This document shows positions 50,311 through 58,011 of a stretch of 64,000 bases of DNA, in pieces. Made by a program: the position numbers and the translations under genes. The notes beneath the pieces are model-generated. The model worked only from the letters and a program-made list of their open reading frames with translations, made no database searches and had not been told where the DNA came from. The DNA is from Amycolatopsis acididurans (GTDB lineage: Bacteria > Actinomycetota > Actinomycetes > Mycobacteriales > Pseudonocardiaceae), in NCBI RefSeq assembly GCF_012328925.1, contig NZ_JAAXLS010000021.1:1-64000 (forward strand), written 5' to 3'. Positions within the stretch are counted from its first letter, which is position 1. Each line of letters starts with the position of its first letter.

Positions 50311-50418
50311 GTGAGTGCGACGACGATTCTTCTCGTGTTCGTCGCAGCGGTCGTCGTGTGTGCCGCGGGCACGGGGCTGGCCGCCTGGCTGGTCCATCGT
50401 GCCAACCGGCGCGAGTAG
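50311..50418 (+). CDS. Small membrane peptide
   Basis: A 35-residue frame, GTG to TAG, with an ideal ribosome-binding site GGGAGG 5 bases upstream. The peptide is one hydrophobic helix (ILLVFVAAVVVCAAGTGLAA) followed by WLVHRANRRE, a positive-inside tail. Its composition and start signals look real. It stands alone between the response regulator and a methyltransferase gene. Function unknown. Confidence 0.55.
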   Translation: MSATTILLVFVAAVVVCAAGTGLAAWLVHRANRRE

Positions 50419-50529
50419 CGAGCTCCCACTGCCCGGCCGGGCTCGGCGCGGACGCGACCGGCCTGGCGGTGACGGGTTTCTGGGTGACGCGGCGCACGGG
50501 CGCCTCCCGGTGCCGCTACCCTTCGACGC

Positions 50530-51369
50530 GTGAGTGGAGATGGGGAACACGCACCAGAAGCACCCGGCGACGTCGACCTCGACAAACCGAGCACGGCCCG
50601 GATTTACGACTGGTATCTGGGCGGGACGAACAACTACGCGGTCGACCGTCACTTCGGCGAGCAGGCCGACCGGCAGTTCCCTCTGATCAAACCGCTGGCG
50701 ATGTCCAACCGGCAGTGGCTCGGCCGCGTCGTGCGGGCCGCGCTCGCCGAGGGCATCACCCAGTTCCTCGATCTGGGCTCCGGCGTCCCGACGGTCGGCA
50801 ACGTGCACGAGATCGCGCCCGGCGCGCGCGTCGTGTACGTCGACTACGAGCCCGTCGCGGTGGCGCATTCCGAGCTGATCCTGGAGCGCCAGGAGGCCGG
50901 GGACCGGGCGGGAATCGTCCGCGCGGACTTCCGCGACCCCGACTACGTGCTCGACCACGAGACCACCCGCGAGGTCCTGGACTTCAGCAAGCCGATCTGC
51001 GTGCTGATGGTGTCGGTGCTGCACTTCGTCGGCGGCGCGGACAACGTGCCCGGCATCATCCGCCGGTACCGCTGGCGGCTGGCGCCCGGCAGCTGGCTGG
51101 CCGCCAGCCACATCACCACCGACGACGCGCCCGCCGAGGGCGCCGCCCAGATCAGTGCGCTCGCCGAGTCCTACCGCGACACGCAGAACCCGGCCTGGCT
51201 GCGCGACAAGGCCGAGTTCACGTCCTGGTTCGACGGCTTCGAGCTCGTCGAGCCCGGCATCGTGCACCTCACCGACTGGCGGCCGGACAGCCCCGAGGTC
51301 CTGTTCCCGGACCTGGAACCGGAGTCGGTGCGGCCGTTCTACTGGTCCGGCGTGGGGCGCGTCGGCTGA
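50530..51369 (+). CDS. DUF574/SAV2177-type SAM-dependent methyltransferase
   Basis: A 279-residue protein of an actinobacteria-specific methyltransferase group. The characteristic start PSTARIYDWYLGGTNNYAVDR is followed by the SAM site ITQFLDLGSGVPTVGNVHE, VVYVDYEPVAVAH and a late ASHITTDDAP segment. Members are very numerous in Streptomyces and Amycolatopsis and mostly have unknown substrates. The GTG lies 7 bases after TACCCT, so the mRNA is probably leaderless. Confidence 0.9.
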   Translation: MSGDGEHAPEAPGDVDLDKPSTARIYDWYLGGTNNYAVDRHFGEQADRQFPLIKPLAMSNRQWLGRVVRAALAEGITQFLDLGSGVPTVGNVHEIAPGARVVYVDYEPVAVAHSELILERQEAGDRAGIVRADFRDPDYVLDHETTREVLDFSKPICVLMVSVLHFVGGADNVPGIIRRYRWRLAPGSWLAASHITTDDAPAEGAAQISALAESYRDTQNPAWLRDKAEFTSWFDGFELVEPGIVHLTDWRPDSPEVLFPDLEPESVRPFYWSGVGRVG

Positions 51370-51404
51370 CGCTTCCCGGGGCCTTCCTTTACTGAGCGAT
51401 CGAT

Positions 51405-51423
51405 AAGTACCCTGGCGGTACTT
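51405..51423. promoter_or_regulatory. Palindrome upstream of the 51448 SDR gene
   Basis: AAGTACC-CTGGC-GGTACTT, perfect 7-base arms, 25 bases before the SDR ATG. The size and centre are right for a TetR-type dimer. No regulator gene lies next to it. Confidence 0.6.
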
Positions 51424-51447
51424 GTCCGCGGATCAAGGGAGATCGGC

Positions 51448-52209
51448 ATGGAGATCGGTAACGTCGTCGCGCTCGTGACCGGAGGTGCGTCGGGCCTGGG
51501 TCAGGCCACGGTGCGTGAGCTGCACGCCAAGGGCGCGAAGGTGGTCATCCTCGACCTGCCCAGCTCCGACGGCGCGTCCGTGGCCAAGGAACTCGGCGAC
51601 GGTGCCGTCTTCGCTCCGGCGGATGTGACCAGTGAGGACGAGGTCACCGCGGCGCTGGATGTGGCCGCGGAGCTGGGTTCGCTGCGGGTGGCGGTGAACT
51701 GTGCGGGTATCGGTAATGCGATCAAGACGGTGGGCAAGCAGGGTGCGTTTCCGCTGCCGGACTTCACCAAGATCATCAATGTGAACCTGATCGGGACGTT
51801 CAACGTGATCCGGCTGGCCGCGGAGCGGATCTCGAAGACCGAGCCGGTGGGGGAGGAGCGCGGCGTCATCGTCAACACGGCGTCGGTGGCGGCGTTCGAA
51901 GGGCAGATCGGGCAGGCGGCGTATTCGGCGTCCAAGGGTGGCATCGTGGGCATGACGCTGCCGATCGCGCGTGACCTGGCGAGCCTGCGGATCCGGGTCG
52001 TGACGATCGCTCCCGGTCTGTTCCACACGCCGCTGTTCGCCGCGGCGCCGGAGAACGTGATCGCGTCGCTCGGTGCGCAGGTGCCGCATCCGTCCCGGCT
52101 GGGTGACCCGAGCGAGTACGCGGCGCTGGCCCGGCACATCGTGGAGAACCCGATGCTCAACGGCGAGACCATCCGCCTCGACGGCGCCATCCGCATGAGC
52201 CCGCGCTGA
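51448..52209 (+). CDS. SDR, type II 3-hydroxyacyl-CoA dehydrogenase-like
   Basis: A 253-residue SDR similar to the HSD17B10/FabG-like 3-hydroxyacyl-CoA dehydrogenases. Features are VTGGASGLGQATVREL, VILDLPSSDG (NAD-type acidic residue), VNCAGIG, catalytic Ser in NTASVAAFEGQIGQ and Tyr-x3-Lys in AAYSASKGG, then TIAPGLFHTPL. It would serve beta-oxidation of straight or branched acyl-CoAs. GGGAGA precedes the ATG, and a convergent hairpin follows. Confidence 0.9.
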   Translation: MEIGNVVALVTGGASGLGQATVRELHAKGAKVVILDLPSSDGASVAKELGDGAVFAPADVTSEDEVTAALDVAAELGSLRVAVNCAGIGNAIKTVGKQGAFPLPDFTKIINVNLIGTFNVIRLAAERISKTEPVGEERGVIVNTASVAAFEGQIGQAAYSASKGGIVGMTLPIARDLASLRIRVVTIAPGLFHTPLFAAAPENVIASLGAQVPHPSRLGDPSEYAALARHIVENPMLNGETIRLDGAIRMSPR

Positions 52210-52229
52210 GCCGCCGCGGACAGTCGTGA

Positions 52230-52256
52230 CCCCGCCAGGCCGGCGGCCCGGCGGGG
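52230..52256. terminator. Bidirectional terminator between convergent genes
   Basis: CCCCGCC (52230-52236) pairs with GGCGGGG (52250-52256), with further GC pairing inside. It lies in the 69-base gap between the SDR stop and the convergent secretion-substrate stop, so it can serve both. Confidence 0.5.
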
Positions 52257-52278
52257 ATCGTCCACAAAGGACGGTAGC

Positions 52279-53868
52279 TCAGGCCTTCGTCGCGGGATCC
52301 TGCTGGTTCTCCTGGGCAGCCGGGTCGGGGTGCTCCTGACGCCACTGTTCGTCCGACTGCTGCCAGGCGGCCTCGGCCTGGGTCTGGATGTCGGTGAGCT
52401 GCCGGTCGATCTGCACGACGTTCTTGTCGATCCAGCCCGCCCAGTTCTTCGAGCTCTTCGCGTCGGCCATCGCCTTGATCCCCGGGTAGAGCTCCGGATG
52501 GTGCGTCTGCACCCAGGAATCGATGAACTTGGCCTTGCCCGCCAGCTTGTGGGCGTCGGCGAAGTTCGTCTTGAGCCAGGTGTCGTGCTTGTCCTTGAGC
52601 CACGTGATGTTCTGTGACTCCAGTGCGGACTGGGGCTTGGAGCCGGTGGTCGTCTCCGGTGTGTCCGTGGGCTCGTCGTGGGGATGGGAGCCCGTGCTCG
52701 ACGCGTCGTCGTGAGACGTGGTGCTCGATGCGTCGTCGTGGGTGCTGGGCGCGTCGTCGTGCGTGCTGGCGGTGCCCGGCGTGTCCGGCGTCTCGCTGTG
52801 CGGGGTGCCCGGTGGCTCCTGGTGGCCGGGGCCGTTGAGGACGTTGTCCGCGTGCAGCCAGTCCGCGAACACGTCGTCCTCGTCCGGCTGGTTCGAGTGG
52901 GCGCTCGACGCGTCGTCGTGGGTGCCCTTCGCCGGCGGTGTGTCGGTATCGCCGGTGTGTGCGGGCGGGGTGTCGGTGTCGCCGTGCGAACCGGTGCCCG
53001 ACTGGCTCGAGGGCGGCCGCGTCTCCGGCCCGGTGGACACCGGGGTGTGCGACCCGCCCATCGAGTCCATCTCGTGCACCGAGTTCCCCGAGCCCGGCGT
53101 GGTGGGCCGCTCGCCCTTGGTCAGCTTCGCGAGCTCGCCGAGCCGCTTGCCCACGTCCGCGGCGAACTGGCCGACCGTCTTGAGCTTCTTCACCAGATCG
53201 GCGACCGTCGCCGCGGCCTGGATGACGATCTTGGTGACCCCGGCCGCGATCGACGCGCCGAACGAGATCACCGCCAGCGCCAGCGCCATGAGCATGGTCG
53301 AGATGATGTCGCCGAGCAGCGTGGTGATGATGTCGCGGAACAGCGCGCGCACCGCGGCGATCAGCGCCATCGTGGTCTCCACGACGTAGCCCGCGATGTC
53401 CACCGCGTGGCCCGCGTCGTCGACGTGGGTCCTGTGCCCCTTGATCTCCGTGCGGAACGCGTCGGCCGCCGGGCCCTGCCAGCTCTTGACCTGGGCCTCG
53501 AGCGCGGCGTCGAGGTCCTTGCCGGTGTTGCGCAGATCCTGGGCGATCTTGTGCAGGTCCTCGGCGATGACCTTGATCTGGTCCGGGTCGCCGGCGACCT
53601 GGTCCAGTGGCCACCGCAGGAACGACACGTGCTCGATCAGCCAGCCCAGCCCGGCGGCGATCAGCTTGGCGAGCGGGTCGAGCGCGAACGCGACCGTGTC
53701 GAGGACGGCGCTCGCGACGTTGATGCCGAGTTCGATGCCCACCGCGGCCCGCTGGCCGTCGTGCGCGGTCTTGAGCTCGTCGGCCGAGCTCGCGACGCTC
53801 TTCCAGCTGTCGATGACCCCGGCGCCGCTGGTCATGTTGGAGCTGGTGATCGGTTCCATGACGCTCAT
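52279..53868 (-). CDS. Large WXG100/ESX-type secretion substrate
   Basis: A 529-residue protein likely exported by a type VII (ESX) system. The N-terminal ~150 residues form helical hairpins with a WxG turn (VKSWQGPAADAFRTEIKGH, near residue 130). A hydrophobic helical block follows (about 165-240). Residues ~290-430 are a disordered Asp/Ser/Thr/Pro/His region with short repeats (HDDASS, GDTDTPPA). The C-terminal ~90 residues are helical and charged. There is no signal peptide and no recognisable toxin domain. It is coupled by ATGA to the EspC-like gene, its probable secretion partner. Confidence 0.75.
   Translation of the reverse strand: MSVMEPITSSNMTSGAGVIDSWKSVASSADELKTAHDGQRAAVGIELGINVASAVLDTVAFALDPLAKLIAAGLGWLIEHVSFLRWPLDQVAGDPDQIKVIAEDLHKIAQDLRNTGKDLDAALEAQVKSWQGPAADAFRTEIKGHRTHVDDAGHAVDIAGYVVETTMALIAAVRALFRDIITTLLGDIISTMLMALALAVISFGASIAAGVTKIVIQAAATVADLVKKLKTVGQFAADVGKRLGELAKLTKGERPTTPGSGNSVHEMDSMGGSHTPVSTGPETRPPSSQSGTGSHGDTDTPPAHTGDTDTPPAKGTHDDASSAHSNQPDEDDVFADWLHADNVLNGPGHQEPPGTPHSETPDTPGTASTHDDAPSTHDDASSTTSHDDASSTGSHPHDEPTDTPETTTGSKPQSALESQNITWLKDKHDTWLKTNFADAHKLAGKAKFIDSWVQTHHPELYPGIKAMADAKSSKNWAGWIDKNVVQIDRQLTDIQTQAEAAWQQSDEQWRQEHPDPAAQENQQDPATKA
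52694..52920. repeat. Imperfect 20-base coding repeats
   Basis: Near-copies of GTGCTCGACGCGTCGTCGTG start at 52694, 52721, 52742 and 52901. They encode the HDDASS-type units of the secretion-substrate linker. Unit spacing is irregular (27, 21, then 159 bases), so the tract may vary in length between strains. Confidence 0.65.
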
Positions 53869-54197
53869 GAGCCCAGCTCCGTCTTGAAGTTGCCCAGCCC
53901 GTCGGCCGCCTGGCTGTCCTGTTCGGTGTAGAGCTTCGCGGCCTTCTTCGTGCGGTCCGCGGCGTCGGCGATCTCCTTGGCCAGACCGTCGAGGTTGCTC
54001 GCCACCACACCCATCGCGATGCGGGCGGGCACGGCGAGCAACTGCGCGGCGAAGATGCCGAAGGCGCTGTTGTCGAAGCCGTTGTGGCCGCGCACTCCGC
54101 TCGCGGCCTTCTCCACCTCGGGTTTCGTGGTGCTGGTGAGGTAGTCGCCGAACTTGTTCAGCTCGTCCGGATGGACCTCATAACCGGCATCTGCCAC
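53865..54197 (-). CDS. EspC-family ESX secretion-associated protein
   Basis: A 110-residue protein matching the EspC/Rv3615c-like family of ESX-linked small proteins. It starts YEVHPDELNKFGDYLTSTT, with a helical hairpin around a Gly/Asn-rich turn (GVRGHNGFDNSAFGIFAAQL) and an Ala/Lys-rich second helix (ADRTKKAAKLYTEQDSQAADGL). It is translated together with the large substrate downstream. No ESX ATPase or membrane genes are in the window, so secretion would use a system elsewhere. Confidence 0.82.
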   Translation of the reverse strand: MADAGYEVHPDELNKFGDYLTSTTKPEVEKAASGVRGHNGFDNSAFGIFAAQLLAVPARIAMGVVASNLDGLAKEIADAADRTKKAAKLYTEQDSQAADGLGNFKTELGS

Positions 54198-54206
54198 GGA
54201 TTCCTC

Positions 54207-54719
54207 CTACCACGGATCGCTGAAGTCGTCGTCGTCCTCGTCCGTGACCCGCGGGCGGGGACGGCGTGCGGGCGGTTGCTCCTGAGCCTGCGGCGGGGCA
54301 GGGGCAGGCTCTTCCGGGTCCTCCGGTGCGCCCATCGCGGCGCCGGGATCCGGATCGGGGTCCTCGCCGGTGTCCTCTTCGGACTCCGGCACGAACTCGC
54401 GCAGGATCTCCATCGCCGCGGAGTCCTCGCCGACCAGTTCCGCGAACGAGCTGGACACCTGACTGCTCACCTGTTGCTGCGCCGAGCCGATCAGCTGCAT
54501 CACCAGTGCGGACAACGCGTTCGGCGGCCGCTGGTAGGCGCGGCTGCCGAAGGACAGGTCGAGCAGCGCACCGCTCGGGCCGACCTTCACCGTGACCGCA
54601 CCGTCGGGCGAACTGACGGTCGCCGAGGCTTCCTGGAGCTGCTGCTGGATCTGTTCGGCCCGCGCGCGCAGGTCGTCGAGCTCGGCCGAGAACGCGGAGA
54701 CCGGATCGGGAGTGGTCAC
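54207..54719 (-). CDS. YbaB/EbfC-family protein
   Basis: A 170-residue protein. The first ~90 residues are the YbaB fold: a long helix (ELDDLRARAEQIQQQLQEAS), a beta hairpin (DGAVTVKVGPSGALLDLSFG) and a second long helix. The rest is an acidic, Pro-rich tail. Stand-alone YbaB is a nucleoid-associated protein; tailed paralogues next to EspC/WXG100 genes are common in actinobacteria and may be chaperones or structural partners. I chose GTG 54719, with AAGG upstream, over an ATG 48 bases earlier. Confidence 0.8.
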   Translation of the reverse strand: MTTPDPVSAFSAELDDLRARAEQIQQQLQEASATVSSPDGAVTVKVGPSGALLDLSFGSRAYQRPPNALSALVMQLIGSAQQQVSSQVSSSFAELVGEDSAAMEILREFVPESEEDTGEDPDPDPGAAMGAPEDPEEPAPAPPQAQEQPPARRPRPRVTDEDDDDFSDPW

Positions 54720-54824
54720 TGTTCGCCTTGTCGCGAGGGGAGTCGGGAACGTGCTGAAGTAGATCATCTTCCGTTGAACGCGGGGCGGCCGTCAAGCGGC
54801 GCCGAGCTGAACGCGCACACGTGA

Positions 54825-54855
54825 ACGCCGCGGCGGGAGGTCCCCGCCGCGGCGT
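54825..54855. terminator. Hairpin downstream of the mycofactocin-type SDR gene
   Basis: ACGCCGCGGCGGG (54825-54837) pairs perfectly with CCCGCCGCGGCGT (54843-54855) around a 5-base loop. It lies 18 bases past the SDR stop on the minus strand, a likely terminator of the mftD-SDR pair. Confidence 0.65.
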
Positions 54856-54872
54856 CACCGGATTGGTCTGGA

Positions 54873-55697
54873 TCAGTACTGCGTGTTGCCCGCGTCGACC
54901 GTCATCGCCAGCGCGGTGACGTACCGGGATTCGTCCGAGGCCAGGAACAGCACCGCGTTGGCCTGATCCTCCGGCTGCGTGATCTCGATCGGCAGGGTGT
55001 TGGCGAGCATGCCGCCGACTCGCGGGTTCTCGGCAAGGCCCGCCTCGAAGGCGCTCTGCCCGCCCTCGGGTGCGATGTTGCCCATCGGGGTGGCCACACC
55101 CGTCGGGTGCAGGCTGTTGACGCGCACGTTGTCCTTGGCCAGTTCGGCCGCGAACGCGCGGGCCAGCCCGGTGACGGCGTGCTTGCTGGCCACATACGGC
55201 GTCAGGAAAGGCAGGCCCTTCAGGCCGGCGGCCGAACTGGTCAGGATGATCGAGCCGCCGCCCGCCCGCACCACGTGCGGTGCGGTCGCCATGATCGTGT
55301 TCCAGGTTCCGACGAGATTGACGTCGATGGTGTCGCGGAAGATCTCCGGCGTCACCGTGTGCCAGGCGCCGGGAATGCAGATCCCGGCGTTGGCCACCAC
55401 CACGTCGATCTTGCCGAGCTCGCTCGCGCCCTCGTCCGCGGCCGCCTTGAGCGCGTCGAGATCGCGGGTGTCCACCACGCGCGAGACGACGTGGTGGCCG
55501 AGCGCCTTGACCTGCCTGACGGTTTCCGCGAGATCGTCCTCGGTCGCCGCCGGGTAGGGGACGTTCGGAATCGGCGCGCAGATGTCGAGCGCGATGATGT
55601 CCGCGCCCTCCTGCGCCAGTTTGACGGCGTGGGCTCTGCCCTGGCCACGCGCCGCTCCCGTGATGAAGGCGACCTTGCCTTCCACACGTCCTGACAT
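54873..55697 (-). CDS. Mycofactocin-coupled SDR family oxidoreductase
   Basis: A 274-residue SDR with the extended cofactor motif FITGAARGQGRAHAVKLAQE and an insertion after strand 2 (DICAPIPNVPYPAATEDDLA), the mark of SDRs that keep NAD bound and pass electrons to mycofactocin. Catalytic residues are the Ser in ILTSSAAG and Tyr-x3-Lys in TPYVASKHAV; the end is MTVDAGNTQY. It sits 41 bases after mftD, in agreement. The second ATG (55697) is favoured because GGAG lies 9 bases before it. Confidence 0.9.
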   Translation of the reverse strand: MSGRVEGKVAFITGAARGQGRAHAVKLAQEGADIIALDICAPIPNVPYPAATEDDLAETVRQVKALGHHVVSRVVDTRDLDALKAAADEGASELGKIDVVVANAGICIPGAWHTVTPEIFRDTIDVNLVGTWNTIMATAPHVVRAGGGSIILTSSAAGLKGLPFLTPYVASKHAVTGLARAFAAELAKDNVRVNSLHPTGVATPMGNIAPEGGQSAFEAGLAENPRVGGMLANTLPIEITQPEDQANAVLFLASDESRYVTALAMTVDAGNTQY

Positions 55698-55738
55698 GGC
55701 TGTCATCTCCAATTTTCGGTTTTGTGTGACGGTTTTTC

Positions 55739-56914
55739 TCAGGCCGCGCCGAGGTCCCTGCGGAAGCCGGGAGGAACCACGACGTCGTCGGGGGTGAGCT
55801 CGTGCACCGAAGCGCGGCCGAGCCCGAGGGTGGCGGAGTCGATCCCGCTGCGCAGGATGTCGAGCACGTTCTCGACCCCGGCCTGGCCGTTGGCCGCCAG
55901 GCCCCACAGGTACGCGCGGCCGATCAGCACCGCGCGGGCGCCGAGTGCGACCGCCTTGACGACGTCGCTGCCGCGCCGCACGCCGCCGTCGAGCAGCACC
56001 TCGATCTGCTCGCCCACCGCCTCCGCGATCGCCGGCAGCGCACGGATCGTCGCGGGAGTGCCGTCGAGGTTGTTGCCGCCGTGGTTGGACACCGAGATCG
56101 CGGTGCAGCCGGCGTCCGCGGCACGCTTGGCGTCGTCGACCCTGGTGACGCCCTTGAGCATGAACGGCCCGCCCCACTGCTCGCGAAGCCACGCCACGTC
56201 GTCCCAAGTGGGCAGCGGAGTGCCCATCCACTCACCGTACGCGCCGAAGAACGTGGGCGCGGCGCCGCCGGGCGGGGTCAGGTTCGGGGTGGTCAGATCG
56301 GGTAGGCGGCGCGTCTTCGCGAACTCCCACAGCCACTTCGGGTGCAGCGCGCCTTCGGGCGCGAACTTCACCATGGTCTTGAAGTCCATCTTCTCCGGGA
56401 TGGTCGGGCTGCCCCAGTCACGTCCCTGGGAGAAGGACCAGTCCAGCGTCATGATCAGCCCGACCGCGCCTGCCTTGCGCGCGCGTTCCATGCGCTGCAC
56501 GAGAACGTCGCGCGAACCGACCCAGTACATCTGGAAGAACGTCTGCGGGTTGACGGCCGCGACCTCCTCGATCGGCTTGCTCGCGAACGAGCTCAGGCTC
56601 ATCGCGACGCCGCGCGCGGCCGCGGCCCGCGCCACGGCGACCTCACCGTCGGGGTGCACGGCCTGCACGCCGGTGGGGGAGATGATGACGGGCATCGAGA
56701 TCGGCTGGCCCATGACGGTCGTGGACAGCTCGCGCTTGTCGGACAGTCCCGCGACGTGCGGGGCGAAGCCCAGTTCACCGAAGGCGGCGATGTTGTCGTC
56801 GACCGTGAGTCCGCGCTCGGAGCCGGCGACCAGCGCGCCGTAGACGGATTTCGGCAGCCGCTTCTTCGCCCGCCGCTGGGCCTCGGCGACCGTCTCGAAC
56901 CATGCGTTGGCCAT
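55739..56914 (-). CDS. mftD: Mycofactocin biosynthesis FMN-dependent deaminase MftD
   Basis: A 391-residue FMN enzyme of the alpha-hydroxy-acid oxidase barrel. In mycofactocin biosynthesis MftD oxidatively deaminates the peptide-derived intermediate to give the redox-active product. Sequence blocks WFETVAEAQRRAKKRLPKSVY, IISPTGVQAVHPDGE, SLSSFASKPIEEV, ISVSNHGGNNLDG and LLDGGVRRGSDVVKAVALGA match M. tuberculosis MftD (Rv0694, formerly LldD1) as I recall it. The other mft genes are not in the window. GGAG precedes the ATG, and a 17-base palindrome lies 45 bases upstream. Confidence 0.9.
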   Translation of the reverse strand: MANAWFETVAEAQRRAKKRLPKSVYGALVAGSERGLTVDDNIAAFGELGFAPHVAGLSDKRELSTTVMGQPISMPVIISPTGVQAVHPDGEVAVARAAAARGVAMSLSSFASKPIEEVAAVNPQTFFQMYWVGSRDVLVQRMERARKAGAVGLIMTLDWSFSQGRDWGSPTIPEKMDFKTMVKFAPEGALHPKWLWEFAKTRRLPDLTTPNLTPPGGAAPTFFGAYGEWMGTPLPTWDDVAWLREQWGGPFMLKGVTRVDDAKRAADAGCTAISVSNHGGNNLDGTPATIRALPAIAEAVGEQIEVLLDGGVRRGSDVVKAVALGARAVLIGRAYLWGLAANGQAGVENVLDILRSGIDSATLGLGRASVHELTPDDVVVPPGFRRDLGAA

Positions 56915-56959
56915 TGTTGCACTCCACCTCGTTGTGGTTCCGCTGTGATGCGGACCATT

Positions 56960-56976
56960 TTGGCACCTGGTGCCAA
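56960..56976. promoter_or_regulatory. Palindromic operator upstream of mftD
   Basis: TTGGCACC-T-GGTGCCAA, two perfect 8-base arms around one base, within the mftD promoter region. TATATT-like sequence adjoins it. A TetR-type regulator such as MftR is the natural candidate, but no mftR gene is in the window. Confidence 0.7.
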
Positions 56977-57001
56977 TATACGCCAAGTGGGTGCCGGATG
57001 G

Positions 57002-57042
57002 AACCTGCTGCTCCCGCCCCCGACGGCCGGGAGCAGCAGGTT
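57002..57042. terminator. Terminator of the YtrA-type ABC operon
   Basis: A perfect 15-bp stem, AACCTGCTGCTCCCG with CGGGAGCAGCAGGTT, around an 11-base loop, 6 bases past the permease stop on the minus strand. Confidence 0.8.
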
Positions 57043-57048
57043 GCCTGG

Positions 57049-58011
57049 TCACGCGATGCGGCGGATCCGGGAAATCGCGAGGAAGAGCAGCGCCGCGGCG
57101 AGCACCACGAAGATCCCGGCCTCGATCGTCTGGAACGTCCAGAACCGGTCGGCGGGCTGGTACAGCTGCCAGTTGTAGGAACCGGGGGTGAGCCCGAGAT
57201 CGGCCCCGCACGGCCTTCCGCTGGGGCCCACCGCGCCGGCCGGGCAGAAGGCCGACGCACCCGGCGCGACCATCTTCCCGGACGCGTCGCGAATGCCCTC
57301 GTCGAGCACCCAGTTCGCCGTGATCTGGTCGCCCGGCTGGCCGCCCTGCACGGGAAAAGTGCGCTCCGCCGGGGTCTCGTAGTGCGGGCGGGCGAGCACG
57401 GCGAGCACCACGCGCACGACGACGAATCCCGCCAGCGCGACCCCCATGGACGGCAGCACCCGTTTCCAGATCGTGCCCGCCGCGATCCCCAGCGCCACCG
57501 CGAAGAGCGTGTAGCCGACCGGTGCGATCCCCTGCATGTCGAACATGAACGGGTCGAACCTGGTGCGCTGGCCGGTCGAGTTCAGCGGGCTCAGCCACCA
57601 CGAGACACCGAGCCCGTAGAGGACGGAGAACGCGAGCGCCGCCAGGCCGGCGAAGCCGAATTTGGCCGCCGCCCAGCGCAGCCGGCTGATGCCCTGTGTC
57701 CACACCAGACGATGTGTGCCGTGCTCGACCTCGCGGGCGACGACCGGGGCGCCCCAGAACAGGCCCAGCAGCAAAGGCAGGAACAGCAGCAGCACCCCGA
57801 TGTTGCCCATGGTGACCCAGGTGTCGTTGAACAGGCTCATCTTGTGGGCGCACGTGTCGGTCTCGACCCCGAGGCACGCGCCGAGCCCGTCGCGGTCGAA
57901 GTCGCCGCGCATCGCGAGCCCGGTCGGCACGATCACGGCCGCCAGCACGGCCAGCCCGATGGCCGTGTACAGCAACTGCTTGCGATGCTGGCGCCAGGTC
58001 AGCCAGATCAT
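57049..58011 (-). CDS. ABC transporter permease
   Basis: A 320-residue membrane protein with about six helices: residues ~15-35, ~75-95, ~125-145, ~170-190, ~195-215 and a final one near the C terminus. A soluble extracellular stretch lies between the last two (QGGQPGDQITANWVLDEG). It is the membrane partner of the ATPase with which it overlaps (ATGA). YtrA-regulated transporters of this kind respond to cell-wall-active agents, but the substrate here is unknown. Confidence 0.82.
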   Translation of the reverse strand: MIWLTWRQHRKQLLYTAIGLAVLAAVIVPTGLAMRGDFDRDGLGACLGVETDTCAHKMSLFNDTWVTMGNIGVLLLFLPLLLGLFWGAPVVAREVEHGTHRLVWTQGISRLRWAAAKFGFAGLAALAFSVLYGLGVSWWLSPLNSTGQRTRFDPFMFDMQGIAPVGYTLFAVALGIAAGTIWKRVLPSMGVALAGFVVVRVVLAVLARPHYETPAERTFPVQGGQPGDQITANWVLDEGIRDASGKMVAPGASAFCPAGAVGPSGRPCGADLGLTPGSYNWQLYQPADRFWTFQTIEAGIFVVLAAALLFLAISRIRRIA

